A stretch of DNA of 64,000 nucleotides from Collinsella aerofaciens (GTDB lineage Bacteria; Actinomycetota; Coriobacteriia; Coriobacteriales; Coriobacteriaceae), in assembly GCF_902364355.1 (NCBI RefSeq), contig NZ_CABJDK010000011.1, forward strand, positions 6,083 through 70,082, given 5' to 3'. Every line of letters begins with the position of its first letter. The first letter of the stretch is position 1. The notes beneath the pieces are model-generated. The model saw only the letters and a list, made by a program, of their open reading frames with translations, did not search any database and was not told the origin of the DNA. A program made the translations under genes and the position numbers. Below are positions 60,431-64,000 of this stretch, in pieces.

Positions 60431-61270
60431 TTAGTTCCATTTATTGATGAGCTTATCGACTGTTTTGTCTTTGAGCATTGAGCGCACTTCGGCGGCAATC
60501 TTAGGCGAAAGCTCAGAGCCCTTCTTCGTTGCGACGGCATAACGCTGTGGGTTGATGCCAAAATCGGGCAGGACGGTGCGCTCGCCATCGAGATAGGTTT
60601 TGGCAATTGCGCCGTCCGTCGCCATGGCGTCGACGTCGCCGGCTTCCAATGCTTGGGAAAGCTCGGCGTAGCTCGCGTATTGGCTTAGATGCCATGTGTC
60701 GTAGTCGATGCTGCCGCTCTCGGCATCCTGTTGCCGGGGTATGCCGTCCGAAAGCCCCAGTTCCAAAAACTTCGCGGCAAGTTGAGGTGCGGCGTTCGTT
60801 CCGGCTACCGTGCCAATTGTTCCGCCTTCAAGCTGGGAAAAGGATTGAATGAGCGATGTGTTTTCGACAACAAGAATTACCGAATCGGTGTAATAGGCGG
60901 GAGAGAAGTCAAACAGCTTTTTGCGTTCGTCGCTTATCGAGTAGCAAGCAATCAGACAATCGACTTTTCCCGACGAGAGCATTTCTTCGCGCGTCTCGGG
61001 CGTTACGGTTATAAACGAACAGTCTCCATAACCGAGACGGTTTGCCAGCTCGTTGGCGAGGTCGATTTCGAATCCGTAGTACTTGCCGTTGTTGGGGTTA
61101 CGTTCGCTAAACCCGACGATATCCGAGCGGACGCCTACACTCAGCTTGCCCTTGCCAGGCATGCCGGAATTGCCGTTTGAGCAGGCTGGTAGCAACATGG
61201 CTGCAAGTGCGGCTCCGGTTGCCGAGATTGCCAGCCGGCAGGCATTTCGGCGTGTGACTGAATGGTCCAT
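60431..61270 (-). CDS. Family-3 solute-binding lipoprotein upstream of the Cache-MscS gene
   Basis: 279 residues from ATG 61270 (GAGG 7 bases upstream). Arg-Arg signal (TRRNACRLAI) with lipobox LLPAC-S, then SBP_bac_3: LSVGVRSDIVGFSERNP, YYGFEIDLANELANRLGY, DCLIACYSISDERKKLFDFSPAYY in pieces, and VDAMATDGAIAKTY. FEIDLA and the arginine in ERKK match amino-acid binders. No transporter genes are nearby; the next gene is the Cache-MscS protein, whose ribosome site overlaps this stop region. Confidence 0.88.
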   Translation of the reverse strand: MDHSVTRRNACRLAISATGAALAAMLLPACSNGNSGMPGKGKLSVGVRSDIVGFSERNPNNGKYYGFEIDLANELANRLGYGDCSFITVTPETREEMLSSGKVDCLIACYSISDERKKLFDFSPAYYTDSVILVVENTSLIQSFSQLEGGTIGTVAGTNAAPQLAAKFLELGLSDGIPRQQDAESGSIDYDTWHLSQYASYAELSQALEAGDVDAMATDGAIAKTYLDGERTVLPDFGINPQRYAVATKKGSELSPKIAAEVRSMLKDKTVDKLINKWN

Positions 61271-61438
61271 TTGCATTCCTCACGACGATTGTTCAGTTCT
61301 TTAATGATATGGACGGGTAACTGTGGAATAGTCGTGAAGCGGCAGGTAAACAAAGGGTTGAGGCGGAGGATAAAATCTGTCGGCATCGGGCACTTTATTG
61401 CTAAATAGATGTCAGCATGCTGCGATGGGCGTTAGGTC

Positions 61439-61754
61439 CTGGACACCCTTCAGACCGATACCGACTTCATCATCGCCGAGTACCGCCACAGCTAACAACC
61501 TGCCAAAAAGGGACAGGTTTGTTTTGGCAGGTTTTATCTGGGCAAACGTAAAGGGCCGATCGCGCAGTAACGCGATCGGCCCTTTTTAGTTGCTTGATTG
61601 CAGGGGGCTGTGGGAGATGGGTGCCTACAGGCGATCCTTGTTCTCGGCCTTAACGGCGTGAGCCTGCTGAACAAAGAACGGCTCGTACACCACGATGACA
61701 AAGGTACCGGTGTTAACGACGCTGCCGCCGAGAGCGGGAAGGGTAAGCATGCGC
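61439..61754. pseudogene. Decayed duplicate of the rlmA 3' end, terminators and membrane-protein 3' end
   Basis: 61439-61495 encodes the last 18 residues of RlmA (LDTLQTDTDFIIAEYRHS) and its stop; both terminator stems follow; 61625-61754 on the minus strand matches the last 40 codons of the four-helix protein (FVIVVYEPFFVQQAH versus FVIVVYDLFFIQQAH). It runs colinear with 54973-55287. The rest of the gap 61271-61888 has no other gene I can support. Confidence 0.8.
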
Positions 61755-61888
61755 CTGAAAGCGCTTGGGGCCTGCACGGTCCAACCTTTCAAAAAGGAAA
61801 GCTGGGCGTAAGTCAAATCGATGGCAGCTCATGTGCGGCGCTGCGATGATGAGGATGTAACAAGGAGTTGGTCTAAGGAGGAGCCATG

Positions 61889-62029
61889 ATGTACGGAACA
61901 GGGCAGGCGCGCGAGCCGCAATCGTTGGGAAGGCGCATGAGCGATTCTGTGATCGCTGCCGTGTGCACGGGATTGATGGCGGTGCTTTGCATTGGGATGC
62001 TGTGGGCCATGTCGCATGTGGGACAATAG
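61889..62029 (+). CDS. Small single-helix membrane protein
   Basis: 46 residues (47 from ATG 61886), with AAGGAGG 7 bases upstream. A polar start (MYGTGQAREPQ) and one hydrophobic helix (VIAAVCTGLMAVLCIGMLWAM). It ends 63 bases before rsmJ. The good ribosome site argues that it is real; function unknown. Confidence 0.55.
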   Translation: MYGTGQAREPQSLGRRMSDSVIAAVCTGLMAVLCIGMLWAMSHVGQ

Positions 62030-62092
62030 CGGACGATTGGGTGCCGACACATGCGGCGCTCACGTATCCGCTTTGCTTGCTAAGGAGTACCC

Positions 62093-62797
62093 ATGGGCGT
62101 CGTCGATCCCTTTTCTGTTGCTCGGGCCGCGGGGCTTGAGCTGATTGGGAAGCCCGAGGGCCTCACGCTCACCGACGGCGCGATGGAGCTGCGTGCCGAT
62201 TTTGGCCGCATGCTTCCACGGCTCAAGCAGGGCCGTCTGCAGCAAGAGCTGCTGGTGAAGGCCGCGCGCACAAAAGGCATCGAGCAGCCATGGGCGATTG
62301 ACGCCACGGCAGGCTTTGGCGAGGATTCGCTGCTGCTGGCGGCAGCGGGCTTTACCGTCGATCTGTATGAACAGGATTGCGTGATCGCGGCACTGCTGCA
62401 GGATGCCTTGGACCGCGCGGCGGATGATTCGGCGCTTGCGGCTGCCGTGGCGCGCATGCGCTTACATGCGGGTGAGGACAGCATTGCCGGCCTTCGCCAT
62501 ACGGCTGAGCTGATTGATCGCGGTGAGCTCGCGGCTCCCGATGTGGTGTATCTGGACCCCATGTTTCCCGAGCGCACCAAGAGCGCGGCGGTCAAAAAGA
62601 AGTTCCAGCTCTTGCACCATTTGGAGCAGCCGTGTGCCGATGAGGAGGCGCTGGTCGAGGCTGCCCTTGCGCCGCGCCCGCGCAAGGTTGTTATCAAGCG
62701 GCCGATGAAGGGGCCGCTGCTTGCCGGCGTTAAGCCGAGCTATCAGCTTGCGGGCAAGGCTGTCCGCTACGATGTCTTGGTGCCGCCGCGCCCGTAG
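62093..62797 (+). CDS. rsmJ: 16S rRNA (guanine1516-N2)-methyltransferase RsmJ-like
   Basis: 234 residues, AAGGAG upstream. The family start LTDGAMELRADFG, SAM-binding IDATAGFGEDSLLLA, catalytic YLDPMFPERTKSAAVKKKFQ (shown in part) and IKRPMKGPLL are all characteristic of RsmJ. It methylates G1516 of 16S rRNA. Monocistronic or with the small peptide upstream. Confidence 0.86.
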   Translation: MGVVDPFSVARAAGLELIGKPEGLTLTDGAMELRADFGRMLPRLKQGRLQQELLVKAARTKGIEQPWAIDATAGFGEDSLLLAAAGFTVDLYEQDCVIAALLQDALDRAADDSALAAAVARMRLHAGEDSIAGLRHTAELIDRGELAAPDVVYLDPMFPERTKSAAVKKKFQLLHHLEQPCADEEALVEAALAPRPRKVVIKRPMKGPLLAGVKPSYQLAGKAVRYDVLVPPRP

Positions 62798-62845
62798 CTT
62801 GCGTGCGATGGCTGGCGCTCCGTCAGTGCCGTGCCGATGCAGTGC

Positions 62846-63142
62846 TTATTTCCAAGGATGCGACGTCAGGTGCCACCCGCCGCAGTATTCGCATTTGTAG
62901 CAGGCTAAACCGCGCCGTCCGCGGTTTTCGCAGTCGGCCATAACAGCCTCGGCCTCGGCGCGTGTGTCGTAACGGTTTTTACGCTCGCACGACTTGTAGC
63001 GCCAGGCTTCATCGCGCTCGGCGTCTAGTGCGTCGCAGCGCTCGTCTTCGCGTGCAAACAGGTCGCTCATATCGCCGCCCGTGGCAGCGCCCAAAAACTC
63101 GCTTTTGGCTTTTGACCAGGCGGCTCGCTTTTTGCTCCCCAT
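62846..63142 (-). CDS. Small CxxC/His protein, uncharacterised
   Basis: 98 residues. A highly charged N-terminal half (REDERCDALDAERDEAW) and a C-terminal CYKCEYCGGWHLTSH, which could bind zinc with an additional Cys (MADCENRG). Other Cys-Arg stretches (SCERKNRYDT) suggest nucleic-acid contact. I do not recognise the family. Confidence 0.6.
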   Translation of the reverse strand: MGSKKRAAWSKAKSEFLGAATGGDMSDLFAREDERCDALDAERDEAWRYKSCERKNRYDTRAEAEAVMADCENRGRRGLACYKCEYCGGWHLTSHPWK

Positions 63143-63218
63143 CTGCTTCGCACCCTCTCCAAACGTTGGTATTATTGCTCAATCAAAGTGATACCAATAA
63201 ACGTGAGGTCGCCGCGTG

Positions 63219-63707
63219 ATGATCAGAAAAACCCTCGAGACCGACATTCCTGCCGTCATGGCCATCTATGATGCCGCCCGCGCCTATATGCGCGCACATG
63301 GCAACGCCACGCAGTGGCCCGAGGGCACGCCTTCGGCCGAGCAGCTGGCTGCCGATATTGCCGCTGGTGGCAGTTACGTGTGCGAAGTCGACGGCCGCGT
63401 GGTGGCGACGTTTGCCTTTTTACCGGGTCCGGACGAGTGCTATGACGTGATTGAGGACGGTCGGTGGCGCAGCGACACTCCGTACGCCGTGCTGCACCGC
63501 GTGGCGTCCGACGGCACCGTGCACGGTATCGCGGCCGCGATGTTTGCCTTTGCCAAGGATCGCGCCGACCATCTGCGCATTGACACGCACGCGGACAACC
63601 TGCCCATGCAGGGTGCGAGCATGAAAGCGGGGTTCGAGCGCGCCGGCGTCGTGTATGTGTCGGACGGCACGCCGCGCGTTGCGTTCGACTGGCTGCGCGA
63701 GGCATAA
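63219..63707 (+). CDS. GNAT-family N-acetyltransferase
   Basis: 162 residues from ATG 63219 (GTG 63216 possible; GAGG upstream). GNAT fold: IRKTLETDIPAVMAIYD, strand 4 with LHRVASDGTVHGIAAAM at the acetyl-CoA loop (a degenerate RxxGxG/A), and DTHADNLPMQGASMKAGFE, the late Asn and helix. Substrate unknown. Confidence 0.83.
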   Translation: MIRKTLETDIPAVMAIYDAARAYMRAHGNATQWPEGTPSAEQLAADIAAGGSYVCEVDGRVVATFAFLPGPDECYDVIEDGRWRSDTPYAVLHRVASDGTVHGIAAAMFAFAKDRADHLRIDTHADNLPMQGASMKAGFERAGVVYVSDGTPRVAFDWLREA

Positions 63708-63741
63708 GAGCGGGGACGCGTATCAGCAATCCATATACATG

Positions 63742-63768
63742 AAAATGGCCCCGGGTGGGCCATTTTTG
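63742..63768 (+). terminator. Terminator after the GNAT gene
   Basis: AAAATGGCCC and GGGCCATTTT enclose CGGGT and are followed by TTG. Confidence 0.82.
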
Positions 63769-64000
63769 ATCGCTGGGCTGTTAAGGGGAGGTGCCGGCTT
63801 TCGCAAGGCGCGAACCTACGAAAATCGCCGCGCGGCAACGCAGGGCGATGAGCTCGGTCGGGGGATAGGGCCCGCTTCGCCCGCCGGCCCGTAAATTGTA
63901 TCATCCAGTGTGGAACGAGGATGCCCGTTGCCGCGTGCGATGGGCTTGCAATAAGGGGACCTTGATTGGCAACTTCATCCGAACACCTCCCATATTCATC
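63769..64000. other. Right edge, no gene recognised
   Basis: GC-rich with several possible stems (for example GGGCCCGCTTCGCCCGCCGGCCC near 63868-63890). No tRNA, RNase P, tmRNA or SRP RNA signature is convincing, and open frames here look like chance. A structured RNA or leader of a gene beyond the window cannot be excluded. Confidence 0.4.

Noticed and set aside
63780..63900. RNase P RNA, tmRNA or SRP RNA at the right edge
   Set aside because: GC-rich stems are present, but none of the conserved cores of these RNAs is seen.
63440..63904. 154-codon minus frame at the right end
   Set aside because: Arg/Pro/Ser-rich shadow of the GNAT gene and terminator, no ribosome site.

Overview
The window reads as a chromosomal segment of a high-GC Gram-positive gut actinobacterium of the class Coriobacteriia, most like Collinsella. 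The reasons are: GC near 60 percent; mixed ATG/GTG/TTG starts with strong Shine-Dalgarno sites; lipoproteins and an LAxTG sorting signal; a CD1871A-type CXXC peptide with an FeS/TlpA redox operon; amino-acid-binding (SBP family 3) domains attached to hybrid histidine kinases; and dispersed GGGACGTTC and GACAAAGGGACAGTCCC palindromes. This is inference from content. There is no rRNA or tRNA in the window to confirm it.

Layout. 1-5.5 kb: the end of a DUF4143 ATPase, then a parE-parC-like type IIA topoisomerase operon on the minus strand. 5.8-12.5 kb: a lipoprotein, a 1,455-residue secreted LAGTG-anchored surface protein and a LuxR-type regulator. 12.5-20 kb: a two-component system facing a CXXC peptide / 4Fe-4S membrane protein / TlpA-like lipoprotein operon, then an ABC ATPase-permease fusion. 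20-26.2 kb: a TetR-controlled catabolic island of two paralogous MFS carriers, an agmatine-deiminase-like enzyme and an atypical carbamoyltransferase, with TetR-type palindromes in both promoters. 26.3-32 kb: housekeeping and small redox or regulatory genes (Dus, glutaredoxin, XRE-zinc ribbon-TipAS regulator, TrmO, PatB-like C-S lyase). 32.2-38.7 kb: two solute-binding hybrid histidine kinase systems. 39-45 kb: LOG protein, ClC channel, EamA transporter, a YtrA-type GntR/ABC operon, a 174-bp inverted-repeat element and an 80-bp-period hairpin array. 45-52.5 kb: RF3, VUT transporter, SDR, Ung, EamA, LysR and MATE. 52.6-54.1 kb: an IS110-type insertion sequence sitting in a palindromic repeat. 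54.2-57.3 kb: RlmA, small membrane proteins and a LysR regulator. 57.3-61.3 kb: an operon of a solute-binding lipoprotein and a very large Cache-Cache-MscS protein. 61.4-64 kb: a decayed duplicate of the rlmA 3' region, a small membrane peptide, RsmJ, a CxxC protein and a GNAT acetyltransferase.

The main theme is extracytoplasmic sensing of small molecules. Family-3 solute-binding domains occur three times without any ABC permease or ATPase: as a lipoprotein translationally coupled to a hybrid kinase, as a tandem pair inside a second hybrid kinase, and as a lipoprotein 12 bases upstream of the Cache-Cache-MscS gene. The last of these (57335-61270) is my best candidate for an undescribed system, a solute-binding protein feeding a ligand-gated small-conductance channel. 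The second theme is structured intergenic DNA: at least three palindrome families, a four-unit hairpin array in which one unit differs from the others by pairing-preserving changes in both arms, and an IS110 element apparently targeted to one of the palindromes.
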